DNA from: Streptomyces cynarae
Lineage (GTDB): Bacteria; Actinomycetota; Actinomycetes; Streptomycetales; Streptomycetaceae
Reading direction: 5' to 3'
Assembly (NCBI RefSeq): GCF_025642135.1
Contig: NZ_CP106793.1
Span: 7,966,001 to 8,030,000, forward strand
DNA length: 64,000 bases
The position numbers were made by a program, and so were the translations under genes. Within the stretch, counting starts at the first letter, position 1. Each line of letters begins with the position of its first letter. Under the pieces are notes generated by a model, which did not search any database, was not told the DNA's origin, and saw nothing but the letters and a program-made list of their open reading frames with translations. This document shows positions 24,612 through 33,673 of this stretch, in pieces.

Positions 24612-27019
24612 AGCAGGGACAGGTCGTCGGTGCTGGCGTCCGCGAGCTGGGCGACCCGGCCCGCGTGCCGTTCCACCATCGCCTCGAAGGTCTGGCGCGC
24701 GGTGCGGCCGTTGCCGAATGTCGGCCCCTTCGGGATCGCCGTGAAGTACTTCAGCAGCGCCTCGGCGGTCCCCGGTCCGAGCCGGTACTCGTGCTCCTCG
24801 GCCTGCTGCTCGACGATCCGCAGCAGCTCCTCCGCACCGTAGTCGCCGAAAGTGATCGTCCGCGAGAAGCGCGAGGCGACACCGGGGTTGACGGACAGAA
24901 AGCGTTCCATCTCCGTCGTGTAGCCCGCGACGATCACCACCACCGCGTCGCGGTGATCCTCCATCAGCTTCACCAGCGTGTCGATCGCCTCACGCCCGAA
25001 GTCCCGCCCCGAGTCCTCCGGCGACAGCGCGTACGCCTCGTCGATGAACAGCACTCCGCCCCGAGCCCGGTCGAATGCCTCCTGGGTGCGGATGGCGGTC
25101 GAGCCGATGTGCTCGCCGACCAGGTCGACCCGGGAGACCTCCACGAGGTGGCCCTTCTCCAGGACGCCGAGTGAGGCCAGGATCTCGCCGTAGAGACGGG
25201 CGACCGTCGTCTTGCCGGTGCCGGGGGAGCCCGTGAACACCAGATGCCGCCGCACGGAGGCCGCCTTCAGGCCCGCCTGCTGACGGCGGCGCCCCACCTC
25301 GATCATGTCGGTGAGGGCCCGCACCTCACGCTTGACGCTCTCCAGGCCCACGAGCGCGTCCAGTTCGCCGAGTACATCCTGCGAGGTGCGTGTGGGCCTC
25401 GGCTGCTCGGGGACCGGCGTGACGAGCGGTTCCTGCTCGGTGGTGCGCTGGCTGGGAATGCCCAGCAGACCGGGCGACGGGCTCGTCGTCTGCACGGCCG
25501 TCTCCTGGGTCACCGCGGGCCGCAGTCCGGCGCTCTCGTCGCTGGTGCAGTCCTCGACGAGCGCACCGCCCCCGCCGGGCGCGCCCGGGCCGCCGTCCGC
25601 GAACTCGTAACCACCGCGGGCACACCGCTCCGTACGGCACTTCCGCAGTGTGGCGCGGCAGCCGTCGATCACATGGAAGCCGTAGCCGCCGCTGCCCGTC
25701 ACCCGGCAGTTCAGGAAGCTGCCCCGGCCCTCCGCCGAGACGTAGAAGCCCGCCTCCGCCGGCGAGGTCACCGTGCAGCGCTCGATCGTCGGATCGGCGC
25801 CCTTGGTGACGATCACGCCGGTCTGGGTGCCGTCGATGGTGCAGCCGGACAGCGTGCCGCCGCTGCCGTGGTCCCGGAACCAGGCGCCCGTCGCCGCCTC
25901 CCGGACACGGCAGTCGTCCAGCTGAGCGGTGGCGCCGTCACTCACCGACACGGCGGTGTTGCGAACCTGGGAGAGGTCGCTGTCCACGACGTCCACGCGC
26001 GAGCCCCGGTCGAGGACGAACAGGGCGTCCGGCACGTCGTGCACCCGGCAGGAGTCGAGCACCGCGGTCGCGCCGTCGCTGACCCACACCGCCGGGTAGT
26101 CCCCGGTGCTGTCGAAGATCTCGCACTGGTTGGCGTCCACACGGGTGCCCGGGTCCCACACCGACAGGCCGTTGCGGCCGAACTGCCGCACCGTCGTGCG
26201 GGTCAGCGTGAGCACCGAACGGGACCTGAGGTCGACCGCGTTCTCCGGGATGTCGTGGATGCGGCAGTCGGCCAGGGTGAGCACCGCGTCCGTGTCCATC
26301 GTGACGCCGTCCGCGGTGGTGCGGTGCACATCGCAGTCCGTCAGGTGCGCCGTGGCCCGCCCGGTGATCTGCACACCGGAGCCCCTCACCTCGTAGACCT
26401 CGCAACCGACCGCCTCCAGCGAGGAGTTCTCTCCCGTCGCCGACAGGCCCGCGCCCGAGGTGTGGTGCACCCGGCAGCGCTCGAGGCGCGGGTGCGCTCC
26501 GCCGCGCACCGCGACGCCGGACTGGGCCGCCGCCACCACCTCGCACTCCTCGAACACCCCGCCACCGCCGTCCAGGACGGCGATGCCGATGCCGGCCGGA
26601 TTGTCGACCGTGCAGCGCCGCACCGTGGGGCGAGCGTTGCCGCGGACCTCGATGCCGGCCGCGGACCGCGTCATGATCCGCACGTCGACCAGCTCGGGCG
26701 TGCCTTCCTCGACGAGGAGCGCGGGCGCCGCCGCGTCCTGCCCCTCTACGTGCAGGTCCTGGACCACGGCGGAGGCCCGTACGGTCAGCGGCACGCCGTC
26801 CACCGGCGCGATGCGCACCGAGCCGGGGGAGCCCTCGGGCCCGCGCAGCGTCACCGCACGCTGGACGACGAGGTTCTCCCGGTAGGTGCCGGGCGCGACG
26901 GTCAGGACGTCCCCGTCGCCCGCGGCCTCCAGGGCGGCGGCGAGTGACGCGTATTCACCCGTGCGGCGCCGCCACCGCGATGTGCCGGTGTGCGTCACCT
27001 GGACCGTGCCCTGTGCCAT
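24581..27019 (-). CDS. Right-handed beta-helix protein fused to a CbbX/EccA-type AAA ATPase
   Basis: Cytoplasmic fusion of 812 residues. Residues about 20-480 are a right-handed parallel beta-helix of NosD/pectate-lyase type made of many repeats with phrases such as LTLADCRIHDIPENAVDL and AVLDSCRVHDVPDALFVL. A proline-rich linker follows (about 500-555). Then comes an AAA+ domain of the CbbX/SpoVK/EccA group, with Walker A GSPGTGKTTVA (about 600), Walker B GGVLFIDEAYAL (about 658) and sensor/arginine segments VASRFSRTITFGDY. EccA proteins serve type VII secretion, but no ESX genes are visible here. ATG 27019 is used; the ribosome site is weak. Confidence 0.85.
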   Translation of the reverse strand: MAQGTVQVTHTGTSRWRRRTGEYASLAAALEAAGDGDVLTVAPGTYRENLVVQRAVTLRGPEGSPGSVRIAPVDGVPLTVRASAVVQDLHVEGQDAAAPALLVEEGTPELVDVRIMTRSAAGIEVRGNARPTVRRCTVDNPAGIGIAVLDGGGGVFEECEVVAAAQSGVAVRGGAHPRLERCRVHHTSGAGLSATGENSSLEAVGCEVYEVRGSGVQITGRATAHLTDCDVHRTTADGVTMDTDAVLTLADCRIHDIPENAVDLRSRSVLTLTRTTVRQFGRNGLSVWDPGTRVDANQCEIFDSTGDYPAVWVSDGATAVLDSCRVHDVPDALFVLDRGSRVDVVDSDLSQVRNTAVSVSDGATAQLDDCRVREAATGAWFRDHGSGGTLSGCTIDGTQTGVIVTKGADPTIERCTVTSPAEAGFYVSAEGRGSFLNCRVTGSGGYGFHVIDGCRATLRKCRTERCARGGYEFADGGPGAPGGGGALVEDCTSDESAGLRPAVTQETAVQTTSPSPGLLGIPSQRTTEQEPLVTPVPEQPRPTRTSQDVLGELDALVGLESVKREVRALTDMIEVGRRRQQAGLKAASVRRHLVFTGSPGTGKTTVARLYGEILASLGVLEKGHLVEVSRVDLVGEHIGSTAIRTQEAFDRARGGVLFIDEAYALSPEDSGRDFGREAIDTLVKLMEDHRDAVVVIVAGYTTEMERFLSVNPGVASRFSRTITFGDYGAEELLRIVEQQAEEHEYRLGPGTAEALLKYFTAIPKGPTFGNGRTARQTFEAMVERHAGRVAQLADASTDDLSLLYPEDLPELP

Positions 27020-27136
27020 GGCGCTGCTGTGCCCCCACCTCGTTGCTCACGCGGGTTCTCGCGAAGATGCCGGACGGCCCGGCGGGTCCACCGTAGCGTG
27101 CGGGGACGAGGCCGGTTGACCGGAGGCCGAACGCCG

Positions 27137-27742
27137 TCAACTGCCCGTGCCGGTACGGCCCCAGTCCGGGCCCGCCTTGTCCCACGCCTGGTCCCAGCGG
27201 GCGAAGCGGCGCAGGACCAGGCGCCAGACGATCAGCCGGCGGCAGCCCTCGATGAGTCCCGCGGTCATCGCGGCCGCGCCGAGGCCGGCCAGCACGGCGT
27301 GCGTCGTGGCGGTGGCGCTGTCCAGCGGGCGGGTGGATATTCGGCCGTGGTCGTCGGTCCAGAGCGGGAAGCGGTCACCCGGGTGCGGGGAGGACAGGGT
27401 GGCCAGAACCTCGCCGTGCTGTGCGGTGCCGTCCGGGGCGGTCCAGTCGGCGAGAACGCGGCTGTGCGCGTCCCGGGTCGTCGAGGAGTCCGGATCTGGG
27501 TCCAGGGGGCCGCGGTTGAGCTGTCTGACGACGGTGGCCGTCACCTGGTGACGGCTGTGCTGCTGGGCCCGTACGGAGCGCTGCAGGGAGTCCTGGGCGA
27601 CCGAGCCGATCAGCGACCCGGCGACGGGCGCGGCGACGAGGATCAGCAGCAGGGCGACCAGCGCCACCCATGCCTCGATCAGGTCGGTCGTACGGCACAG
27701 CGGATTGTGCCGCCAGCGCCACAGGCCGTTGATTGCTCGCAC
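27137..27742 (-). CDS. Rv1733c-like membrane protein
   Basis: Membrane protein of 201 residues with two transmembrane segments (VALVALLLILVAAPVAGSLI near the N-terminus and HAVLAGLGAAAMTAGLIEG near the C-terminus) enclosing an exported loop. The N-terminal LWRWRHNPLCRTTDLIEAWV is typical of the Rv1733c family of actinobacteria, a family induced with the DosR regulon in mycobacteria (known of the family). GTG 27742 is chosen because AGGGGG lies about 10 bp upstream; GTG 27751 is close behind. Function unknown. Confidence 0.78.
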   Translation of the reverse strand: MRAINGLWRWRHNPLCRTTDLIEAWVALVALLLILVAAPVAGSLIGSVAQDSLQRSVRAQQHSRHQVTATVVRQLNRGPLDPDPDSSTTRDAHSRVLADWTAPDGTAQHGEVLATLSSPHPGDRFPLWTDDHGRISTRPLDSATATTHAVLAGLGAAAMTAGLIEGCRRLIVWRLVLRRFARWDQAWDKAGPDWGRTGTGS

Positions 27743-28024
27743 GTCCCGCACCCCCTTCCGCGTCCGTGATAACCCCCGCACCCGGCCGTTCACTCGCGAG
27801 GGCGGGGAAGAGAGAGGGAAATCACCTCTCTCCCGCCCCACACGCCTCTCACGGACTTCTCACGCGGACTCAACGACCGCGGCCCTCGCCCCGGTTCCCG
27901 CCCGTGCGTGGCATCGAGGCCTTTCTCGCCCCGGATTCACAGCATCCTGTTCCGCACTGCGGCGGGAGCGGCCGGAAACGCCTCGGCCCGGTCGGGGGAA
28001 ACGGTCGGAGAGGCCGGCCGGGAC

Positions 28025-28852
28025 CTACTCGAGGATCGTGACCGGGTCGCCGACGCGGACCACGCCGGTCGTCTCCGGTACGAGGTTCTGCCCGAAGGCG
28101 AGTTGGCCGCCGAAGCGCCGGTGGCGGGCGAGCGTGCGAAGCGGCTCCTTGCCGCGCTCGGCGGTGCTCTGGTCCGTGGTGGTGACGACACAGCGCCCGC
28201 ACATCTTGGCGACCCGGAACGTGACCTCGCCGATGGAGATCCGCTTCCAGCCGTCCTCGGCCCACGGTTCGGTTCCGGCGACGACGAGGTTCGGCCGGAA
28301 CCGGTTCATGGGCAGCGGGCCCTCGTCGGCGTGATCACCCTGTGCGATCAGGGAGTTGAGGGCATCCAGGGAGGCGACCGAGGTGAGCAGCAGCGGGTAG
28401 GCGTCCGCCAGGCTCACGGTCTCGCCCGGGCGTCCGTACGGCGGGTCGTCGATCGGGCGGCGGGTGGCCGGATCGTCGAGGTGGACGAGGGTCACATGCT
28501 CACCGAGGAAGGCGCTGAACCACTCGCTCGCCTCGGGGCCTGCGGGAACCGTCTCGATCTTCTCTCCCGCCCACTTCGCGGTCGTCGTGCCGACGGGATC
28601 GGGCACGGCGACGGTCAGCGGCTCAAGAGCTTCCGCGGACACCCGGACACCGCCGCCGGGCAGGGGCTCGGCGGCCGCCAACGCCAGAGTCGGGTGCTCG
28701 CGCTGGGTGACGACCCTGCCGGTGTCGTCGAGCAGTGCCCAGCGCCGGTCCCCGGCCAGCCCCCATGGGTCCACCACGGCCTCGTGGGGCGCCTGGCCGC
28801 GCAGTGCCTTGACCGGGTGGACGTGAATCGAGTGCAGCGCTGAATTCGGCAT
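28025..28852 (-). CDS. MOSC domain protein
   Basis: Protein of 275 residues with an N-terminal MOSC beta-barrel (LHSIHVHPVKALRGQAPHEA and GLAGDRRWALLDDTGRVVTQ) and the C-terminal MOSC domain containing NRFRPNLVVAG and the cysteine motif MCGRCVVTTTDQSTA. Members bind molybdenum cofactor, or act like the mARC N-reductases and the sulfurase C-terminal domain. The pair of cysteines in CGRC is the likely cofactor ligand. ATG 28852 is used. It stands alone as a transcription unit. Confidence 0.88.
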   Translation of the reverse strand: MPNSALHSIHVHPVKALRGQAPHEAVVDPWGLAGDRRWALLDDTGRVVTQREHPTLALAAAEPLPGGGVRVSAEALEPLTVAVPDPVGTTTAKWAGEKIETVPAGPEASEWFSAFLGEHVTLVHLDDPATRRPIDDPPYGRPGETVSLADAYPLLLTSVASLDALNSLIAQGDHADEGPLPMNRFRPNLVVAGTEPWAEDGWKRISIGEVTFRVAKMCGRCVVTTTDQSTAERGKEPLRTLARHRRFGGQLAFGQNLVPETTGVVRVGDPVTILE

Positions 28853-28898
28853 GAGGCCATCGTGCCACCGGCATCGACGGCCTCACCCGGTTCGCGGA

Positions 28899-29354
28899 TC
28901 AGTATCCGCGGTACTGCTGCCCGTTGTTGTACGGGTCCTGGTAGGGCGCCGGGGCCGGCCGCTGCGCCGCGGGGCGCATCGACTCGTAGCCCGAGGCCAT
29001 CGGGCGCGGCTGCTGCATCTGCTGCATCTGCTGCATCTGCTGCGGGGCCGGGTAGCCGCGCGGCCCCGCCTGCTGCGGGATGTACGCCGTCGGGGCCTGC
29101 TGGAGCGGCGCGGGCTGCGGTGTCTGGGGGTAGCCGTACGCCGGGGCCTGATGGGAGGGACCGGACGGCAGTGCGGGCAGCGCCGACGGCAGTGCGGGCA
29201 GGCTGCTGCTCGGCGTCTCGTACGCGGAGGGGACCCGGATCGGGGCGATCTGCGGGGTGCCCCGCTCGGCGACGAGCTTGTCGTAGATCGGAGTGTCCGG
29301 GAAGGGCGACGCGGAGTAGTAACCGCCGCCATAGGTGGAGCGGGGGGAGGTCAT
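28899..29354 (-). CDS. DUF6643-like proline/glutamine-rich protein
   Basis: Protein of 151 residues. A conserved N-terminal part (MTSPRSTYGGGYYSASPFPD, then YDKLVAERGTPQIAPIRVPS) is followed by a low-complexity tail rich in Pro, Gln, Tyr and Met, including QQMQQMQQMQQ. There is no membrane segment. I recognise the N-terminus as a conserved streptomycete family, probably DUF6643, of unknown function. The start ATG 29354 is preceded by a -10 box TAACTT only 7 bp away and has no ribosome site, so the mRNA is probably leaderless. Confidence 0.7.
   Translation of the reverse strand: MTSPRSTYGGGYYSASPFPDTPIYDKLVAERGTPQIAPIRVPSAYETPSSSLPALPSALPALPSGPSHQAPAYGYPQTPQPAPLQQAPTAYIPQQAGPRGYPAPQQMQQMQQMQQPRPMASGYESMRPAAQRPAPAPYQDPYNNGQQYRGY
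29010..29043. repeat. 9-bp tandem repeat (CTGCTGCAT)
   Basis: Three full copies and most of a fourth of CTGCTGCAT, in frame inside the DUF6643-like gene where they encode Gln-Gln-Met units on the minus strand. Copy number could vary between strains without shifting the frame. Confidence 0.8.
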
Positions 29355-29648
29355 GGGACATAAGTTAAGCCCACGATGTGCTGGTTGGGGAGACCGATAA
29401 GAGGGTTGTTTTCCGTGCCGTGGGTGACGCGGGATCCTCAATGCGAGCGAACTTGGCAAAAAAGGGCGGCGAACGGGGTCCGGATCGTGTAAAGGCCGAG
29501 CTCCGGGTGGGTTACCGGCGGTTGAGCAGCGGTCTTGCGTGGCGGGTCGTGGGAGCGCGGGCCCCGGGGGGAATAGGTTTGGCCCCGAGGATGCGAGGCG
29601 CTGCCCGGGCCCCGGTCCCGGCGTGGCGACAAGTGGATGGGGGCGGAC

Positions 29649-30866
29649 ATGTCGATGGCGAAGGGGTCCAACCTTCAGGTGCCGATCACGGCGCTGCGCG
29701 TCGAACTGGGCCGGCGTTCCGGACCGGGCGTGCCCGACGCGGACGCCTCGGCGCTGCTGCTGGTCTCCGGCAGGGTCCGTACGGACGCAGACCTCGTCTT
29801 CTACAACCAGCCCGTGCATCCCTCCGGCGCGGTGCGCCACGAGGGCAAACAGGACCTGGGCGGCCACGTGACGGACACCCTCCTCGTCGACCTCACGCGC
29901 GTGGAGCCCGAGGTAGAGACGGTGGTGCTCGCCGCCTCGGCCGACGGCGGCACGTTCGGCCAGGTGCCCGGCCTGTACATCCGGGTGCTCGACGCCCGGC
30001 AGGGCACGGAGGTCGCGCGCTTCGACCCCGCCGCCACCGTCGAGACGGCGTTCGTGCTGGGGGAGTTCTACCGCCGCCAGGGCGCCTGGAAGTTCCGCGC
30101 CGTCGGCCAGGGCTACAGCAGCGGACTCGAGGGCCTGGCCACGGACTACGGAATCACGGTGGACGAGCCGCAGCACGCCGCGCCCCCGCCTCCGCCCCCT
30201 GCCGCACCGGCGGCGCCCACCACCCCGGTACGCCTCACCAAGGTCACGCTCACCAAGCAGGCCCCCAGCGTCTCGCTGGCCAAACAGGGCGGCACCTCCG
30301 GAGCGATGCGCGTCAATCTCAACTGGCAGGTGCGCGGGCAGTACTCCGGAGGGGGCCGCGAACAGGGCCGGGCAGTGCCCCGCCATGCGGACCTCGACCT
30401 GGACCTGTGCGCCCTGTACGAGCTGTCCGACGGCAGCAAGGGCGTCGTCCAGGCGCTCGGCAACGCTTTCGGCTCGCTGCACCGGCCGCCGTACATCCAC
30501 CTCGACGGCGACGACCGCACCGGAGCCCTGGACACGGGCGAGAACCTCACCGTCAATCTCGACCACAAGGACCGCTTCCGGCGCATCCTGGTCTTCGTGA
30601 CCATCTACGAAGGCGCCCGGTCCTTCGCCGACCTGCACGCCACGGTCACGCTCCAGCCGCAGCACGGCGTCCCCGTCGAGTTCTTCCTCGACGAGTGCAC
30701 GGTGCCCTCCACCGTGTGCGCGCTCGCCCTCATCACGAACACCGGCGGCGATCTGGTCGTCCAGCGCGAGGCCCGCTATCTCGTCCCGGAGCGCGGGGTC
30801 AGCCCTCAGCGCACCGTCGACCGTGCCTACGGATGGGGCATGAACTGGACACCGGGCAGGAAGTGA
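29649..30866 (+). CDS. TerD family protein with C-terminal extension
   Basis: Protein of 405 residues. An N-terminal TerD domain ([36 protein letters not shown], and an ending DYGITVDEP at about residue 170) binds calcium in the family and is linked to tellurite and stress responses. A proline/alanine linker (about 175-195) leads to a second beta-sandwich-like domain (about 200-400) with [20 protein letters not shown] and [18 protein letters not shown], itself TerA/TerD-like. ATG 29649 follows GGGGGCGGAC; an ATG four codons earlier is an alternative. No other ter genes are in the window. Confidence 0.85.
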   Translation: MSMAKGSNLQVPITALRVELGRRSGPGVPDADASALLLVSGRVRTDADLVFYNQPVHPSGAVRHEGKQDLGGHVTDTLLVDLTRVEPEVETVVLAASADGGTFGQVPGLYIRVLDARQGTEVARFDPAATVETAFVLGEFYRRQGAWKFRAVGQGYSSGLEGLATDYGITVDEPQHAAPPPPPPAAPAAPTTPVRLTKVTLTKQAPSVSLAKQGGTSGAMRVNLNWQVRGQYSGGGREQGRAVPRHADLDLDLCALYELSDGSKGVVQALGNAFGSLHRPPYIHLDGDDRTGALDTGENLTVNLDHKDRFRRILVFVTIYEGARSFADLHATVTLQPQHGVPVEFFLDECTVPSTVCALALITNTGGDLVVQREARYLVPERGVSPQRTVDRAYGWGMNWTPGRK

Positions 30867-30902
30867 CCGGATCGTGCGCCATCGCCATCGCCTCCGGACC
30901 GC

Positions 30903-32078
30903 TCACCGCTCGTCCAGCACCGCGTCCGGGCGCGCGTACGTGCGGCCCTTCCACGCCGCGCCACGCCCCCGGTAGTGCTGCACCGCCGAATCGACCGTCA
31001 TCAGCAGGTACAGGAAAGCGGTGACCGACAGCAGCGGAGCGAGCCACAGAGGCTGACGGTAGTAGCGCAGCATGGGCACGTACGTCGCCGTCATCACCGC
31101 CTTCGCGAGCCCGCCCACCACCACGGCCGTCACATCTTTGGTGACGATCCCGGCGACCAACGCGACGGACGGCACCAGGTAGACCAGGGTGAGTCCGAGC
31201 ACCGTACCGACGAGCAGCAGCGGATTGTGCCTGAGCTGGGCGTAGGCACTGCGCGAGACCATCCGCCACAGGTCGTGCAGCCGCGGGTACGGGCGCACGC
31301 TGTCGACCCGGTCGGCAAGCCCCAGCCAGACGTGGCCGCCGCTCCTCTTGACCGCGCGAGCGAGCGCCACGTCGTCGATGACGGCCTGCCGGATGGCGTC
31401 CGGAATCCGCGCCCGTTCGGCCGCGTCGGCCCGTAGCAGCACGCAGCCGCCCGCCGCGGCCGCCGTCCGCGACCCCTTCACCGCGATCCGGCGGAAGGGA
31501 TACAGCTGCGAGAAGAAGTACACGAAGGCGGGCACGACGAGCCTCTCCCACACGCTTTCCACCCGCAGCCGCGCCATCTGGGAGACGAGGTCGAAGCCGC
31601 CGGTGCGCGCGGCCGCCACCAACTCCCGCAGGCTGTCGGGCGCGTGGGCGATGTCGGCGTCCGTCAGGAGCAGATACTCGGGTGCACGCGCGCGTGCCAG
31701 TCCGATGCCGTGGCGTACGGCCCACAGCTTGCCCGTCCAGCCCGCAGGAGGCTCGCCGGGGGAGCCCACGGTGAGCGGCAGCCCACCGTGCCGCTCCGCC
31801 AACTCGCGGGCCAGCTCCCCGGTGCCGTCGGAACTGCCGTCATCGATCAGGAAGACCTCGGCGTGCCCGGGATAGTCCTGCGCGAGCAACGAGGGGAGAC
31901 TGCGCGGGAGTACGGCGGCCTCGTCCCGCGCCGGTACGACCACGCAGACGGACGGCCACTCCTCGGGGTCCCGGCGCGGCGGCAACCGCACATCCGTACG
32001 CCAGAAGAGGCCCTGGCCGAGCAGCAGCCACATCCAGGCTGCAAGTGACGCGACGGCGATCCACACAACGGCACTCAC
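30903..32078 (-). CDS. Membrane glycosyltransferase family 2 (HpnB-like)
   Basis: Protein of 391 residues with an N-terminal transmembrane segment, a GT-A catalytic domain, and three to four C-terminal transmembrane segments (about 280-375). Visible motifs are SVCVVVPARDEAAVLPRSLP, FLIDDGSSDGTGELA, the DxD in LLLTDADIAHAP and the acidic segment VIDDVALARAVKRSGGHVWL. The layout resembles HpnB, a hopanoid-associated glycosyltransferase; no hopanoid genes are adjacent. GTG 32078 is chosen over an in-frame TTG 32099. It is divergent from the racemase gene with 56 bp between starts. Confidence 0.82.
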   Translation of the reverse strand: MSAVVWIAVASLAAWMWLLLGQGLFWRTDVRLPPRRDPEEWPSVCVVVPARDEAAVLPRSLPSLLAQDYPGHAEVFLIDDGSSDGTGELARELAERHGGLPLTVGSPGEPPAGWTGKLWAVRHGIGLARARAPEYLLLTDADIAHAPDSLRELVAAARTGGFDLVSQMARLRVESVWERLVVPAFVYFFSQLYPFRRIAVKGSRTAAAAGGCVLLRADAAERARIPDAIRQAVIDDVALARAVKRSGGHVWLGLADRVDSVRPYPRLHDLWRMVSRSAYAQLRHNPLLLVGTVLGLTLVYLVPSVALVAGIVTKDVTAVVVGGLAKAVMTATYVPMLRYYRQPLWLAPLLSVTAFLYLLMTVDSAVQHYRGRGAAWKGRTYARPDAVLDER

Positions 32079-32122
32079 CCGTGGCAGTCTGCCCCACAAC
32101 GGGGTCCGTTGGGCGCATCGTC

Positions 32123-32137
32123 TATGGTTGCCGGGTG
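32123..32137 (+). promoter_or_regulatory. Leaderless promoter of the racemase gene
   Basis: -10 box TATGGT (32123-32128) ends 6 bp before GTG 32135, so transcription should begin at the start codon. There is no ribosome site. The arrangement decides this start against earlier in-frame codons. Confidence 0.6.
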
Positions 32138-32920
32138 AAGATCGCGCTCATGGACTCCGGAATCGGACTGCTGCCGGCCGCCGCCGCGGTACGCCGTCTG
32201 CGGCCGGACGCGGACCTCGTCCTCTCCTGGGACCCCGACGGGATGCCGTGGGGGCCGCGCACACCGGAGGACATCACGGAGCGGGCGCTGGCCGTCGCGG
32301 AGGCCGCCGCCGCCCATGGTCCCGATGTCCTGATCGTCGCCTGCAACACCGCGTCCGTGCACTCGCTGCCGGAGATGCGTGCCCGTTTCGAACCGGACCT
32401 GCCGATCATCGGCACGGTCCCGGCGATCAAGCCGGCCGCCGCAGGGGGTGGACCCGTCGCGATCTGGGCCACGCCCGCGACCACGGGCAGCCCCTACCAG
32501 CGGGGGCTCATCCAGGAGTTCGCCGACGGCGTGACGGTGACCGAGGTGCCGTGCCCCGGACTCGCGGACGCCGTGCACCATGCGGACGAATCGGCGACCG
32601 AGGCCGCGATCGCCGCCGCTGCGGCGCTCACCCCGGACGATGTCACGACCGTGGTGCTCGGCTGCACCAACTACGAACTGGTCGCCGACCGCATCCGCGA
32701 AGCCGTGCAGAAGCCCGGCGCGGCGCCGCTCATCCTGCACGGAAGCGCCGGGGCGGTGGCCGCGCAGGCGCTGCGCCGCATCGGTGAGGACCCGGTGCCG
32801 GAGGCTCCCGCCGAGGGCGGTCTGACGGTCCTGTTGAGCGGTCGGGAGGGCGTACTGCCGGCCGAGGCGCTGACGTACCCCGAGGGCAGGTTCCTGCAGG
32901 CGGTCAGCCCGGCGCGGTGA
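32135..32920 (+). CDS. Aspartate/glutamate racemase family protein
   Basis: Cofactor-independent racemase-type protein of 261 residues. The two catalytic-cysteine segments are present: IVACNTASVHSLP in the first half and VVLGCTNYELVADRI in the second. The N-terminal substrate loop is VKIALMDSGIGLLPAAAAV, close to MurI. Whether it is the cell-wall glutamate racemase or a paralogue cannot be said; the sequence between the motifs is unlike typical MurI. The start GTG 32135 is supported by a leaderless promoter. Confidence 0.82.
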   Translation: MKIALMDSGIGLLPAAAAVRRLRPDADLVLSWDPDGMPWGPRTPEDITERALAVAEAAAAHGPDVLIVACNTASVHSLPEMRARFEPDLPIIGTVPAIKPAAAGGGPVAIWATPATTGSPYQRGLIQEFADGVTVTEVPCPGLADAVHHADESATEAAIAAAAALTPDDVTTVVLGCTNYELVADRIREAVQKPGAAPLILHGSAGAVAAQALRRIGEDPVPEAPAEGGLTVLLSGREGVLPAEALTYPEGRFLQAVSPAR

Positions 32921-32999
32921 GCGACGCGGGCGACAGAACCGGCTCTTGGCCCGAACCGGTGATGCCGCACGATGCGGTGCCCCCGTCACGGAACCTGGG

Positions 33000-33014
33000 T
33001 ACTCTCGTGGCATG
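33000..33014 (+). promoter_or_regulatory. Leaderless promoter
   Basis: -10 box TACTCT (33000-33005) ends 6 bp before ATG 33012 and no ribosome site is present. Confidence 0.55.
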
Positions 33015-33557
33015 AGGGACCACCCCCATGGCGACGAAGCCCCGCACCCCGACATCTGGACAGGGCGGGCGACCAACCGGGCGCAGTGGCTGGCGGCGCT
33101 CGTCGGTGCGGCCTGCATGGCGCTCGGCATCGAACTGGCCGTCGACTCCGCCTGGACGTCCGGCATCGCCCCGCTCGTCATGTCGGTCGTGGGCTGTATC
33201 GCGGCCGGCCTGCTGGTCCTCTTCGGCACGCTCGCGTTCGTGCACGTCGCCGTGAAGGTCGACAAGGAATGCCTCGAGGTGCGCTGCGGCCACATAGGTG
33301 TGCCGCGCCGCCGCATCCCCCTCGCCCACGTGGCCGGTGCCGAATTCGTGCCCCGCGTCACACCGTGCCAGTGGGGAGGCTGGGGCTACCGCTGGAGGCC
33401 CGAGAAGGGCACCGCCGTCGTCGTACGGCGCGGTGAGGGTCTCGTCCTGCGCCTGTGGGACGGTCACACCTTCACGATCACCGTGGACAACGCCGAGACG
33501 GCGGTACGGGTCATCCGCGCCCGGCTGCATCCGACGCTTCCCGGCGCCACGCACTGA
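33012..33557 (+). CDS. Small membrane protein with PH-like C-terminal domain
   Basis: Protein of 181 residues with two adjacent transmembrane segments (WLAALVGAACMALGIELAV and APLVMSVVGCIAAGLLVLFG), followed by a cytoplasmic beta-rich region of PH-like type (about 85-175) ending TITVDNAETAVRVIRARL. I do not recognise a named family with confidence. ATG 33012 is set by the leaderless promoter. It lies between the racemase gene and the convergent O-antigen-ligase-like gene. Confidence 0.7.
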   Translation: MRDHPHGDEAPHPDIWTGRATNRAQWLAALVGAACMALGIELAVDSAWTSGIAPLVMSVVGCIAAGLLVLFGTLAFVHVAVKVDKECLEVRCGHIGVPRRRIPLAHVAGAEFVPRVTPCQWGGWGYRWRPEKGTAVVVRRGEGLVLRLWDGHTFTITVDNAETAVRVIRARLHPTLPGATH

Positions 33558-33673
33558 CGGCTCCGCACTGTCTGCTCTCTTCCTTCTCCTCTATGACTCG
33601 ATTACTCGTATTACTCGAATCAACCGGCTCGGCCCCTCTCTGTCGGCCGCGGTATCAGGGGCCGCCCTCCTCC

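Noticed and set aside
25244..26947. 567-codon plus-strand open frame opposite the beta-helix/AAA gene
   Set aside because: It is the codon-phase shadow of the minus-strand gene in GC-rich DNA; its translation is low-complexity Arg/Gly/His/Val and has no domain, while the minus strand has clear beta-helix repeats and AAA motifs.
28996..29043. Short repeat cluster as a CRISPR array
   Set aside because: The unit is 9 bp, without spacers, in frame inside a coding sequence, and no cas genes are present.
29355..30665. Upstream extension of the DUF6643-like frame on the minus strand
   Set aside because: It overlaps the TerD gene entirely; conserved sequence begins only at ATG 29354.
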